From Candidatus Omnitrophota bacterium (GTDB lineage Bacteria; Omnitrophota; Koll11; Zapsychrales; Fredricksoniimonadaceae), in contig JADFXE010000002.1 of the NCBI GenBank assembly GCA_015233705.1, positions 26,145 to 44,143 of the forward strand: DNA of 17,999 bases, read 5' to 3'. A program made the position numbers and the translations under genes. This document shows, piece by piece, positions 1 to 7,050 of the stretch (positions are counted from its first letter, which is position 1; each line of letters begins with the position of its first letter). The notes under the pieces were generated by a model. The model was not told where the DNA came from. It did no database searches and was given only the letters and a program-made list of their open reading frames with translations.

Positions 1-855
1 CTGATCTTTGCCGGCATGATTATCATCGCGGCCAATGCCGGCGGAGCCTGGACTCCGATCGGGGATGTAACAACCACCATGTTGTGGATCGGCGGACGGG
101 TGAGCACATTGCGCATTGTGATGATGCTGATCATTCCGAGCCTGGTGTCCATGATCGTTCCGCTCGTTTATTTTTCTTGTGTGGTGAAGAACAGCACGCT
201 GGCGGCGGTTGCGAGGGAGCGGGCCGAATTGCAGCCAGGGGCCAGGTGGGTTTTCTTTTTGGGTCTTGGCGCGCTGATTTTTGTTCCGATCTTTAAAGTT
301 ATGACCGGTCTGCCGCCTGTGGTGGGCATGTTTTTGGGGTTGGGTGTCCTGTGGTTTCTGACAGACAGGATGCATGCTCGGGTGCGGGAACATCTGACCG
401 TGCCAAAGATACTGGCAAAGATTGATATGACAAGCGTCCTTTTCTTTCTAGGAATTTTGCTCGCAGTCTCTGCGCTGGAAGCGGGCGGCATCCTGGCGCA
501 GCTGGCGGGCTGGCTGGATCAGCATGTGGGGAATAAGGATGTTATCGCAACTGTGATCGGGCTGGCGTCCGCTGTGATCGACAACGTGCCGCTGACGGCA
601 GCGACCATGGGTATGTATGATCTGGTGCGTTATCCCGTGGATCATAAATTTTGGGAATTTTTGGCCTACAGCGTCGGGACAGGCGGAAGCATTCTGATCA
701 TTGGTTCTGCTGCCGGGGTTGTGGTGATGGGACTTGAGAAGATCAATTTTTTTTGGTATATCAAAAAGATCAGCCTGCCGGCCCTGGCCGGCTATCTGGG
801 CGGCATCGCGGCGTATTTATTGCTATCGGGTTGTTTAGGGAGGGGGACGACATGA
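1..855 (+). CDS. nhaD: NhaD-type Na+/H+ antiporter, 3' part (5' end outside window)
   Basis: The reading frame is open from base 1, so this is the C-terminal ~284 residues of a longer membrane protein; family members usually exceed 400 residues. It would exchange cytoplasmic Na+ (or Li+) for H+ at the inner membrane. Directly visible are the segment AANAGGAWTPIGDVTTTMLW near the start, characteristic of NhaD and related IT-superfamily transporters, several hydrophobic helices, and the later segment SAVIDNVPLTAATMGMY with the D-N-V-P motif of an ion-coupling re-entrant region. The sequence VGTGGSILIIGSAAGVVVMG near the C-terminus is also typical. The stop codon overlaps the start of the next gene by four bases (ATGA), so the two are likely co-translated. 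A sister IT-superfamily transporter is possible, but the motifs favour NhaD. Confidence 0.9.
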   Translation: MIFAGMIIIAANAGGAWTPIGDVTTTMLWIGGRVSTLRIVMMLIIPSLVSMIVPLVYFSCVVKNSTLAAVARERAELQPGARWVFFLGLGALIFVPIFKVMTGLPPVVGMFLGLGVLWFLTDRMHARVREHLTVPKILAKIDMTSVLFFLGILLAVSALEAGGILAQLAGWLDQHVGNKDVIATVIGLASAVIDNVPLTAATMGMYDLVRYPVDHKFWEFLAYSVGTGGSILIIGSAAGVVVMGLEKINFFWYIKKISLPALAGYLGGIAAYLLLSGCLGRGTT

Positions 856-1226
856 ATATTGTACTTATTTTTTTAGGCGGCGGGATCGGGTCGGTCAGCC
901 GGTTTTTGTTGTCCAGTGCAGTTCAGCGTGCGGCCGGCGAGGGGTTTCCGTTCGGTACGTTCACGGTCAACATGATCGGTTGTTTTCTGATCGGTATCCT
1001 GTGGGCGATCAGCGGACGGGTGGCGTTGCCTTTTGCGCTCAGTCTTTTTCTTTTTGTTGGTATCCTCGGCGGGTTCACAACGTTCTCGTCGTTTGGCATC
1101 GAATCGTTCTCGCTCATGCATGATGGAGCCTGGCGCACGGCCTTGCTGTACGTTGTTTTGACCAATGTCCTGGGCCTGGGGCTGGCCGCGGCAGGATTTC
1201 ACCTCACAACATATTTTACGGGATAG
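852..1226 (+). CDS. fluC: Fluoride ion channel FluC (CrcB)
   Basis: A 124-residue inner-membrane protein that would export fluoride as a dual-topology dimer. Signature segments are visible in order: GGGIGSVSRF near the N-terminus, FPFGTFTVNMIGCFLIG around residues 35-51, and GILGGFTTFSSFGIES around residues 74-89, with the TTFSSF motif that lines the pore. Four hydrophobic segments and the length match a single-domain Fluc protein. The ATG at 852 is chosen because it begins the family alignment and overlaps the upstream stop codon (ATGA); an upstream in-frame start at 753 would only add non-family residues inside nhaD. Only one copy is present, consistent with the homodimeric form. No fluoride riboswitch can fit upstream because the gene overlaps nhaD. 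Confidence 0.95.
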   Translation: MNIVLIFLGGGIGSVSRFLLSSAVQRAAGEGFPFGTFTVNMIGCFLIGILWAISGRVALPFALSLFLFVGILGGFTTFSSFGIESFSLMHDGAWRTALLYVVLTNVLGLGLAAAGFHLTTYFTG

Positions 1227-1231
1227 ACCTG

Positions 1232-2530
1232 ATGGCGATTTGTGTTGAACTGCTCGTGATCATTTTGATGTTGTGCGTGAACGGCATTTTTGTCGCATAC
1301 GAGATGGCGCTGGCGTCCGTTGCGCGCGCCAGACTGTTCGTTCTTGTCGGTCGGAAGATCAAAGGCGCGGAAGACGCCCTGTTCATGAAGGACAACATTG
1401 AGGCCAGCTTCGCGATTGTGCAGCTGGGGATCACGCTGTCAACGTCCATCGCAGCCGCGACCGGAGGCCTCAGCGCCTCTGACCAGCTGTCACCCTGGCT
1501 GGTGCATCACTTTCATTTGTCAGCGGTCATGGGGGATGTGATGGCCGTGATTCTGTGGGTCGTTCCCTTGAGCAGCGTAACCATTGTTTTTTCCGAGCTT
1601 CTGCCCAAGCTGGTTGCCTTGAACAATCGCGAGCGGATCTGCATCGGTTTCTCTCCTGCGATGAAAAGGCTTTACGGATTTTTGACGCCGATCGTCCGGA
1701 TCTTCGAGCGGACCGTCAAGTGGATTATGGCCCGGTTCTTCAGGGGAGGCATGATGTCGCCGGAGGATGCGCAAAGTCTGCACGAGCTTCAGGCTGCGGC
1801 GGCCATGGCGCGGACCTCGCGCCTGATCGGTGCGCATCAGGAAAAGATCGTCGTGGCGGCGGCACAGCTTTCAACGCGCCCGGTTCGGGAGATCGTCATT
1901 CCTATTGATGATGTGTCGACTATTCCGGTAACCTCTTCTTTGAGCCAGGCGCTGGTCCTTGCGCATATGGACATGCACACGCGTTTTCCGGTCTGCACTA
2001 CGGCTGGCGATCCCCAGTCGATCGAGGGGTATGTGAACTTCAAGGACATCATCGCTGCTCTTCATCTGAATCCGTCGGACCCGTCGATCAAGGGCATTGT
2101 CCGGCCGGTTAAGATCGTTGAAGGTGACAAGCCGATCTCCCAGGCCCTGGAGGTCATGATCCAGGAAAAGCTCCACATTATTCTCGTGGCGGGAAAGAAC
2201 GGCCGGCTGATCGGACTGGTGACGCTGGAAGATATCATTGAGGAGCTGGTGGGCGAGATCGAGGATGAGTTTGACAGGGCCCCGGCATACAGCCATCCTT
2301 TTGCCGGCGGCTGGATCATGGGCGGCGGCGTGACCATGGCAACGATTGCACAACTTAGCGGCGTTCCTTTTCAGGGCGATCCGCAAGAGAAGCTGGCCGA
2401 CTGGTGTCTGCGTCATTCGCCGGGCAAGCCCACGGGCGGTGAGGAGATTGTGGCGGAGGGGCTCAGGGTCACTCCGCGTAAGTTCCGTCGGCATAAATTG
2501 AGCGAGGCCGCGGTTGCGGTGGCGCAGTAA
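1232..2530 (+). CDS. CNNM/CorC-like membrane protein (DUF21, CBS pair, CorC_HlyC)
   Basis: A 432-residue protein of the hemolysin-C/CorC/CNNM family, which includes Mg2+ (or Co2+) exporters and regulators. A DUF21 transmembrane domain fills about residues 1-180, with the segment EMALASVARARL near residue 24 and SELLPK at 121-126, corresponding to the GE-x-L-PK pattern of the family. A CBS pair lies at about residues 210-340, including RFPV at 251 and the hallmark LVTLEDIIEELVGEIEDE (329-346). The C-terminal CorC_HlyC domain spans about 350-425. It starts five bases after the fluC stop codon, so the three transport genes form a likely operon. The substrate cannot be read from the sequence; older 'hemolysin' labels for this family are historical. 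Confidence 0.9.
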   Translation: MAICVELLVIILMLCVNGIFVAYEMALASVARARLFVLVGRKIKGAEDALFMKDNIEASFAIVQLGITLSTSIAAATGGLSASDQLSPWLVHHFHLSAVMGDVMAVILWVVPLSSVTIVFSELLPKLVALNNRERICIGFSPAMKRLYGFLTPIVRIFERTVKWIMARFFRGGMMSPEDAQSLHELQAAAAMARTSRLIGAHQEKIVVAAAQLSTRPVREIVIPIDDVSTIPVTSSLSQALVLAHMDMHTRFPVCTTAGDPQSIEGYVNFKDIIAALHLNPSDPSIKGIVRPVKIVEGDKPISQALEVMIQEKLHIILVAGKNGRLIGLVTLEDIIEELVGEIEDEFDRAPAYSHPFAGGWIMGGGVTMATIAQLSGVPFQGDPQEKLADWCLRHSPGKPTGGEEIVAEGLRVTPRKFRRHKLSEAAVAVAQ

Positions 2531-2543
2531 CAGAGGAGGTCTT

Positions 2544-3119
2544 ATGAAGGTCGTTGCGTTTAATGGCAGTGCCCGCAAGAACGGGAACACGTCCATCCTG
2601 ATCGAGAAGGTTTTTGAGGTGCTGAGGGACAATGGCATCGAGTGTGAGCAGGTACAGTTCGCCGGAAAACCCTTGCGGGGCTGCATGGCCTGTTACGGTT
2701 GTTACAGGAACAAGAACCATCGTTGTGTTGTCGAGGAGGACAGCATCAATGACTGCCTGGAGAAGATGATTGCGGCCGACGGGATCATTCTTGGCTCGCC
2801 GGTCTACGTGGCGGACGTGTCCTCTGAAATGAAGGCTTTGATCGACCGGGCCTGTCTGGTCTCGAGAGCGAATGACAGTTTCTTGCGGCGCAAGGTCGGC
2901 GCAGCCGTGCTGGCCGTCCGTCGGGGAGGTGCGATCCATGCCTTTGATACCATCAACCATTTTTTTACGATTTCGTAGATGATCGTGGTGTGCTCCTGTT
3001 ACTGGAACTTCGCTTTCGGCCGGGAGATCGGCGAGGTCACCAAGGATGAGGAAGGCCTGCGCACCATGCAGGTCCTGGGCGAGAACATGGCCTGGCTTTT
3101 GAAGAAGCTGGAGAAGTAG
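2544..3119 (+). pseudogene. NADPH-dependent FMN reductase / iron-sulfur flavoprotein gene with internal TAG
   Basis: A flavodoxin-fold reductase that should bind FMN and perhaps an iron-sulfur cluster. The N-terminus shows the FMN phosphate loop FNGSARKNGNTS, followed by a cysteine cluster GCMACYGCYRNKNHRC (C-x2-C-x2-C-x7-C) and GSPVYVADVSSEMKALIDR. Translation from the ATG at 2544, behind AGGAGG, stops after 144 residues at TAG 2976-2978. The same frame continues without another stop for 46 codons to TAG 3117-3119, and this tail (MIVVCSCYWNFAFGREIGEV and on) is the expected C-terminal end of the family. The stop therefore looks like a single-base change, for example CAG to TAG. The truncated protein might be made, or translation might restart at the ATG directly after the stop (2979). 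Sequencing error is also possible. It follows the CNNM gene by 13 bases. Confidence 0.8.
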
Positions 3120-3149
3120 TTTGGTCTGTACGGATCGCATGGATGCGCC

Positions 3150-3797
3150 ATGAAGAAACTGTCCGAATACAAGATCCTGATCGTTGAAGACGAGGACATG
3201 GCGCGAACCATGGCGCGCAGTTTTTTCGAGCGGCGCTGGGGTGCGGTGGTGCGGGACGCTTCCGACGGACCAGGGGCGCTGGAGATCCTCAGGCATGAGG
3301 CGCCGGATGTGCTTTTGCTGGATGTGATGATCGAAGGACCGCTCAGCGGCTGGCAGGTTATTACCGAAGCGAGGACATTCAATACGACAACGAAGATCAT
3401 TGTGGTGACTGGTCAGCTTGAGGTGGAGAAGCATCTTGCAGAATTGGGCGGACAGGTGGCCGCGTTCATTCAAAAGCCGGCCAGCCTGTCGGAACTGGAA
3501 GCCCGGGTGGTCGAGGTCCTGGGTGGTGAGCCGGCCAAGGTTCTTAGTACGCTGGCAGCAGCCCCGGCATCCCGCAGAAAAGGTTCGTATGATGCCCGGC
3601 GAATTGTTCATGAGATTTCGAACCTTCACAATGTCCTGCGGATGCGTTGCGAAAGGTTTATTCTGGATCACGAGGATGGTTTTCACCGGGAGGTTCCGGA
3701 CAAAATTCTGGTGGAGCAGGCGGTCGAGGCAATGAGAGATGTGGTCCGCGCGATCGACGAGGCGCGCTCGACAGTTGACAAGATCCGTGATCTTTGA
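3150..3797 (+). CDS. Response regulator with C-terminal H-box-like domain
   Basis: A 215-residue cytoplasmic signalling protein. The receiver domain covers about residues 6-125: acidic pocket E13/D14/E15, phosphoacceptor D58 in VLLLDVM, T87 in VVTG, K109 in IQKP. The C-terminal ~70 residues are not a DNA-binding domain. They form a predicted helical region whose first helix reads IVHEISNLHNVL, with H154 in a position like the phosphorylated histidine of a HisKA/DHp H-box. No ATP-binding domain follows. Related H-x-I-[G/S]-N segments occur in two other proteins of this cluster, suggesting phosphotransfer or docking between partners (inference). The ATG at 3150 has only a weak GGA six bases upstream. 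The gene follows the broken reductase by 30 bases and is separated from the next gene by a promoter-bearing gap. Confidence 0.8.
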   Translation: MKKLSEYKILIVEDEDMARTMARSFFERRWGAVVRDASDGPGALEILRHEAPDVLLLDVMIEGPLSGWQVITEARTFNTTTKIIVVTGQLEVEKHLAELGGQVAAFIQKPASLSELEARVVEVLGGEPAKVLSTLAAAPASRRKGSYDARRIVHEISNLHNVLRMRCERFILDHEDGFHREVPDKILVEQAVEAMRDVVRAIDEARSTVDKIRDL

Positions 3798-3831
3798 TCA
3801 GCGCGGGTTTTAAAAATCAGATAATGTCATC

Positions 3832-3860
3832 TTGAAAAAGGACTTCTGATAAATTATAGT
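3832..3860 (+). promoter_or_regulatory. Sigma-70-type promoter for the signalling cluster
   Basis: TTGAAA at 3832-3837 and TATAGT at 3855-3860 are separated by 17 bases, each one mismatch from consensus. The predicted start site near 3867 leaves a leader of about 37 bases before the ATG at 3904, so the four genes from 3904 to 5775 can be transcribed independently of the upstream regulator. Confidence 0.6.
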
Positions 3861-3903
3861 CAGCAGGTGTCGGGACAAACGTTCCGGGAAGAGAGGTCGG
3901 GAT

Positions 3904-4266
3904 ATGAGCTTGCGCGTACTTGTTGTGGATGACGAGAAAGAGATGGCGGAATTGATGAAGGACCTTCTTCAGATGAGCGGGATTTCTGATGTTGTTCTTG
4001 CCTATGAATCTGGCGGTGCCTTGGAATATATTGAGACGCACAGGCCGGATCTGACGTTTTTAGATATCGAGCTCGGTGGAAAAACGAGCGGAATGGAGGT
4101 CCTGAAGAGCGCCATGACTTTTTCTCCGCGCACCAAGGTTTGCATGGCTTCGGCTTACGGAGATGAATACGAGGCCAAATCATTCGCGCTGGGCGCGTAT
4201 GCTTTTTTGAAAAAGCCTTTTGATGTTGAGAGCATCCGGCAGGTTCTGTCGTCTGTCGTCAATTAA
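3904..4266 (+). CDS. Single-domain response regulator
   Basis: A 120-residue stand-alone receiver protein, CheY-like in size. It has the acidic pair D9/D10, phosphoacceptor D54 in LTFLDIE, S83 in the MASA switch position and K104 in FLKKPF. There is no output domain, so it probably passes phosphoryl groups to, or binds, a partner protein instead of DNA. It lies 12 bases ahead of the next gene, which carries an H-box-like domain plus a receiver, making these two a natural phosphorelay pair (inference). A fair ribosome binding site (AGAGGT) precedes the ATG. Confidence 0.88.
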   Translation: MSLRVLVVDDEKEMAELMKDLLQMSGISDVVLAYESGGALEYIETHRPDLTFLDIELGGKTSGMEVLKSAMTFSPRTKVCMASAYGDEYEAKSFALGAYAFLKKPFDVESIRQVLSSVVN

Positions 4267-4278
4267 CAGGAGACTATC

Positions 4279-4926
4279 ATGGCGACCATCCGCAAGAAGT
4301 TCCACGACATCGGCAATAAGCTCAACAAGATCCGCTTGGCAGCGGGCGTGATCCGGGAGCTGGCTGCGGATATGGATGATCCCAAGAAGGCCAGGGAGGC
4401 GGCGGCCAAGATCATCCGGGATTGCGGGTTCATCGAAAAGGCGGCCCTGGACGCGGATCAGAAGATCGTCGAGGTCAAGGAGATCGCGTATCGTCACGTG
4501 GACCCGGACAAGGCGGTCGCGGTCTCGAAACAGGACTTTAATGACAAGGCTCGCCGGACAAGCCTGTTCCTCCTGGAGGACGACGCCGAGATCTGTGAGG
4601 TCTTGAAAGATGTTTACGGCCGTCGCGGGTTCACCGTGCATGTGGCCCTGAGCGGGGAAGAGGCGTTGGACCGGCTTGCGCAAATCAGGCCTGAGATCGC
4701 ACTGTTGGATGTTCATCTTCTGGGCAAGGTTAGCGGGGTGGATATCCTGTGCTATATTAAGAAAGAGATGCCGGCGACGCGGTGTCTTATGATCACCAAG
4801 GATGATACGGTCAAGGTTCGTGAGGCTGTTGAGAAAGCCGGCGCTGACGGGGTTCTCTTGAAGCCTCTTACGTTGGGAGAGCTGGACGTGCAGCTGAGCG
4901 CGATCATGGCTAAGCTCGGGAAATAA
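4279..4926 (+). CDS. H-box-like domain fused to a receiver domain
   Basis: A 215-residue protein with domains in reverse order to the regulator at 3150. The N-terminal ~75 residues are charged and helical and open with KKFHDIGNKLNKIRL: H9 followed by D10 and N13, closely resembling the HD-x-x-N-x-L H-box seen in many hybrid histidine kinases. A receiver domain follows at about residues 95-212, with E100/D101/D102, phosphoacceptor D144 in IALLDVHL, T173 and K195 in LLKP. No HATPase_c domain is present, so it cannot phosphorylate itself from ATP in the usual way. The likely role is a phosphotransfer intermediate or a receiver dimerised through a DHp-like hairpin (inference). It has AGGAGAC upstream and is followed after one base by the next gene, so translational coupling is likely. 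Confidence 0.82.
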   Translation: MATIRKKFHDIGNKLNKIRLAAGVIRELAADMDDPKKAREAAAKIIRDCGFIEKAALDADQKIVEVKEIAYRHVDPDKAVAVSKQDFNDKARRTSLFLLEDDAEICEVLKDVYGRRGFTVHVALSGEEALDRLAQIRPEIALLDVHLLGKVSGVDILCYIKKEMPATRCLMITKDDTVKVREAVEKAGADGVLLKPLTLGELDVQLSAIMAKLGK

Positions 4927-4927
4927 T

Positions 4928-5383
4928 ATGGCTAACACTACGCCGGAGGAGATCAGGCTTTGGGGGGCGCTGACCCAAAAGGGCGTCAAGGTCCCGGAGG
5001 CGGTGTGGTCTTTTTGGCAGGAGAAGTTCGTTGCGGTTCTTGACGGGATCGCGGCCGTCGCGGAAGAAAAGAGCCTGGAAGGTCTTTCGGTTGAGGAGGC
5101 GCGCGGGATCGTTGAGCGGGTGTTTGCGCTTAATGTTTTTGTCCGCAGCATCGTGAAGTCCGAGGAGCGTAATGTGCTCGAGGGCGGGCAGCTGGTCATG
5201 GAGACAACCATCCGCCAGCTGATCGCGCACTATATCGGCAATGACCTTTACAAGATCGCCCTGATCTCGGATGTGTCGGGGCCGGATCCTGAGCCGGTGC
5301 CGGCAGTGAATGTGGCCCGGATCCTGCGCAACGTGGCTGCAATCCGCGAGTTCCTGCAGAAGCTTAAGGATGTAACCCGCTAG
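4928..5383 (+). CDS. Unknown helical protein with H-x-I-G-N motif
   Basis: I do not recognise this 151-residue protein as a named family. It appears soluble and largely alpha-helical, with no signal peptide or membrane segment. Around residues 98-110 it contains LIAHYIGNDLYKI, in which H101, I103, G104, N105, L107, K109 and I110 match the HDIGNKLNKI segment of the protein encoded just upstream (HxIGNxLxKI in both). This suggests a DHp/H-box-like four-helix dimer lacking an ATPase domain. The gene starts one base after its upstream neighbour and is 23 bases before a stand-alone receiver, so it probably serves the same relay as a histidine phosphotransfer or docking protein (inference). Confidence 0.7.
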   Translation: MANTTPEEIRLWGALTQKGVKVPEAVWSFWQEKFVAVLDGIAAVAEEKSLEGLSVEEARGIVERVFALNVFVRSIVKSEERNVLEGGQLVMETTIRQLIAHYIGNDLYKIALISDVSGPDPEPVPAVNVARILRNVAAIREFLQKLKDVTR

Positions 5384-5406
5384 ACGAACAACAAGGCAGG
5401 TATGCC

Positions 5407-5775
5407 ATGATCAAGCCGAGAATTCTTATTGTTGACGACGAGAAACAGGTCCGCGAAGGATTGGCCGATTTTCTCTTAAAGCGCCTGGACTGCGAGGCCG
5501 TGATCTGCCCCAACGGCGAGGCAGCGGTTGAGGCCTTGAGTGCGGGCGAGTTCCATGTCCTGATCCAGGATCTGCACATGCCGGGCATCAGCGGATTTGA
5601 TGTGATCGACCAGGCGAAGAAGAAATATGCCGGCATCATTATTCTGGTTATTACCAAGTGGGACGATCCGGCGTATACCAGAATGATCGAGGCGGCTGGC
5701 GCGATCTATGTGCCGAAACCCCTTGCCTTGAAGGCGGTTCTCAGGATCCTGGAAAGCGAATTGCAGAAACGTTAG
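5407..5775 (+). CDS. Single-domain response regulator
   Basis: A 122-residue stand-alone receiver protein. D10/D11 form the acidic pocket, D55 in VLIQDLHMPG is the phosphoacceptor, T83 in VITK is the switch residue and K104 in VPKP completes the active site. The glutamine before D55 and the tryptophan after T83 (TKWDD) are less usual. No output domain is present. It is the last gene of the signalling cluster and overlaps the convergent regulator on the minus strand by four bases, so the two transcripts share complementary 3' ends. Confidence 0.87.
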   Translation: MIKPRILIVDDEKQVREGLADFLLKRLDCEAVICPNGEAAVEALSAGEFHVLIQDLHMPGISGFDVIDQAKKKYAGIIILVITKWDDPAYTRMIEAAGAIYVPKPLALKAVLRILESELQKR

Positions 5776-6350
5776 GCAGTGGCGGTCGATCCGTGGCAGA
5801 TGACAAGAAGCGTGGCAGTGCGGCTAGCGCGGTTCTCGAAATAATGAGGCTGCGTTGAATCAAAGCAGTAGTGGTCTTCCCTCTTGAGAGGTTTCTTTTC
5901 GAGATTGAGTTTTCCTTCAATAGTAAGTTCGACCTTCCCTGAAAGCACATAAACCCATTTGATAAAAGCGCCCTTGCTGGCCGGATCCTGTTCCTTGGTG
6001 GTCTGCCCACCAGGCTTGATCGTGATCCTGTTCGGTGAAAAAGGCAGGCGGTGGTTGAGCTTGAGAAGCGATGCTTTGTCGTTATACAGATAGGTTCCTG
6101 GAATGTCCTTTTCTTCCTGCGCCTGTGTGTTGGTGCCCTCCCTGAGCGAGGAGGTCTTCATGCCTAAGGCAGTGGCGATCTGAAAGAGAGAATTTTCCCG
6201 GATCTGGCTTTTGCCGTGAACGGTCCGCAGCAGTGTCTTGTAGGTGATGGCCTGGTCCTCAAAAAGGTCTGCGATCACCTTGTGAAGATTGGTCAGCGAG
6301 CGGCACTCACTTTCCTTGATAAGCTTTGCGATTTTGTCTGCCAGGTTCAT
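5772..6350 (-). CDS. HTH-cupin transcriptional regulator
   Basis: A 192-residue protein with an N-terminal helical region (about residues 1-75) resembling an XRE-type helix-turn-helix: SLFQIATALGMKTSSLREG matches the end of such a domain. A C-terminal cupin barrel covers about residues 95-187, with VYVLSGKVELTIEG (133-146) and DSTQPHYFENRA (164-175) as its two cupin motifs. Proteins with this layout usually regulate a nearby metabolic gene in response to a small ligand. The ATG at 6350 (minus strand) has AAAGGA seven bases upstream. The gene is convergent with the signalling cluster (four-base overlap) and divergent from the small genes at 6571 and 6715, which are candidate targets (inference). 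Confidence 0.78.
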   Translation of the reverse strand: MNLADKIAKLIKESECRSLTNLHKVIADLFEDQAITYKTLLRTVHGKSQIRENSLFQIATALGMKTSSLREGTNTQAQEEKDIPGTYLYNDKASLLKLNHRLPFSPNRITIKPGGQTTKEQDPASKGAFIKWVYVLSGKVELTIEGKLNLEKKPLKREDHYCFDSTQPHYFENRASRTATLLVICHGSTATA

Positions 6351-6370
6351 GGCCGATCCTTTCTTCTCTA

Positions 6371-6399
6371 AGTTTATACAGCTTTTAGAAGAAAGTCAA
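6371..6399 (-). promoter_or_regulatory. Promoter of the HTH-cupin regulator
   Basis: On the minus strand TTGACT (6394-6399) is followed after 17 bases by TAAACT (6371-6376), or after 15 bases by TATAAA (6373-6378). The AT-rich region 6351-6570 holds no gene that I can support; besides this promoter it contains a consensus TTGACA on the plus strand at 6504-6509 with only a weak -10 (TCATCT at 6526-6531). Confidence 0.45.
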
Positions 6400-6570
6400 T
6401 AGATATGCGACATATTATTAATTTGTATAAGTTGGTGTCATTACCTCTAATGTATGTTATTGAATGATTTATGATATTATTAAGACATTTATATGCCAAT
6501 AACTTGACAAGTGTCCTTTTATGTGTCATCTTTGGATTGAGAGCGATGGTGATCCAAAACAGGAGGCAGT

Positions 6571-6696
6571 ATGGACCATATTCTTAAAACAATTTTTTTA
6601 TTTTCGTTCCTTAGTTGTGGCATTGCCAAAGATGCTGCTCGGGACACAGGCGAAGACCAGGATCTTTTTCCTGGTGATAATTATCCGGCCATTTAA
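6571..6696 (+). CDS. Possible 41-residue secreted micro-protein
   Basis: A short ORF beginning at an ATG preceded by AGGAGG (6561-6566, four-base spacing). The product starts with MDHILKTIFLFSFLSCGIAK, a hydrophobic stretch like a signal peptide with a cysteine at residue 16, followed by an acidic tail containing DTGEDQDLF. It is not a good lipobox (F-L-S-C), so export as a lipoprotein is doubtful. I know no family for it. A longer reading frame in another phase (from 6521) lacks a ribosome binding site. Its stop lies 18 bases before the next start, consistent with a two-gene unit. Confidence 0.4.
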   Translation: MDHILKTIFLFSFLSCGIAKDAARDTGEDQDLFPGDNYPAI

Positions 6697-6714
6697 AGAA
6701 TGCAGGGGGCTGTT

Positions 6715-6942
6715 ATGAGAGTCTTGCTCATCCTCAAGGAGGATGGCCAACAGGACGTCCGTCTGGTGGTCTATCTTCAGACCGAAATGTTACAGCGTCA
6801 GGTGTCCAGAATGATCCTGGAAGATCGTCCTCGTGATGCTTTTGATTTGGTCGTGTCCCGCGGGATGGTGGAGCATTATTTGCCGCAGGGGACAAAATTG
6901 CCGCTTTTCCCTGACCTGACTTTGATCGAAGACTTGCTTTAG
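6715..6942 (+). CDS. Small unknown protein (75 residues)
   Basis: Unrecognised protein starting MRVLLILKEDGQQDVRLVVY, with alternating hydrophobic residues that suggest an alpha/beta fold and no signal peptide or membrane span. The ATG at 6715 is preferred over the in-frame ATG at 6700 because AGGGGG (6704-6709) lies five bases upstream of it. It is followed immediately by a strong terminator, supporting a real transcription unit. Function is not evident. Confidence 0.5.
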   Translation: MRVLLILKEDGQQDVRLVVYLQTEMLQRQVSRMILEDRPRDAFDLVVSRGMVEHYLPQGTKLPLFPDLTLIEDLL

Positions 6943-6949
6943 CCCACGG

Positions 6950-6981
6950 GGCGCCGGGTCATGCATAGCCCGGCGCCTTTT
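6950..6981 (+). terminator. Rho-independent terminator
   Basis: GGCGCCGGG (6950-6958) pairs perfectly with CCCGGCGCC (6969-6977) across a ten-base loop and is followed by TTTT. It lies eight bases after the stop codon at 6942 and separates that gene from the nitroreductase promoter. Confidence 0.8.
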
Positions 6982-7013
6982 CCCACCTATAATATTTATT
7001 TTCATGTCAGGTG

Positions 7014-7041
7014 TTTTGCGTCAGGGATGTTGTGTTATAAT
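7014..7041 (+). promoter_or_regulatory. Nitroreductase promoter with consensus -10
   Basis: A perfect TATAAT lies at 7036-7041, ten bases before the ATG at 7051; the -35 (TTTTGC at 7014-7019, 16-base spacing) is weak. Transcription would begin near 7048, leaving almost no leader. A second perfect TATAAT at 6988-6993 could give a longer transcript, but no Shine-Dalgarno sequence precedes the start in either case. Confidence 0.5.
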
Positions 7042-7050
7042 ATATTTATT

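Noticed and set aside
752..851. Fluoride riboswitch upstream of fluC
   Set aside because: The region is coding sequence of the antiporter and fluC overlaps its stop codon; no fluoride aptamer core is seen.
2976..2978. TAG recoding as an amino acid (alternative genetic code)
   Set aside because: fluC (1226), glgB (16932), the 4928 gene and others end properly with TAG, so a general reassignment would extend many normal proteins.
2469..3686. 405-codon open frame on the minus strand
   Set aside because: It is antisense to the clearly coding reductase and receiver genes and its composition (rich in H, R, Q) is typical of a shadow frame.
6521..6718. 65-codon ORF on the plus strand
   Set aside because: No ribosome binding site and unconvincing protein; it overlaps a different frame at 6571 with AGGAGG before its ATG.
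6961..7050. N-terminal extension of the nitroreductase
   Set aside because: The ATG at 6961 lies inside the loop of a strong terminator and the added residues do not resemble the family, which aligns from the ATG at 7051.
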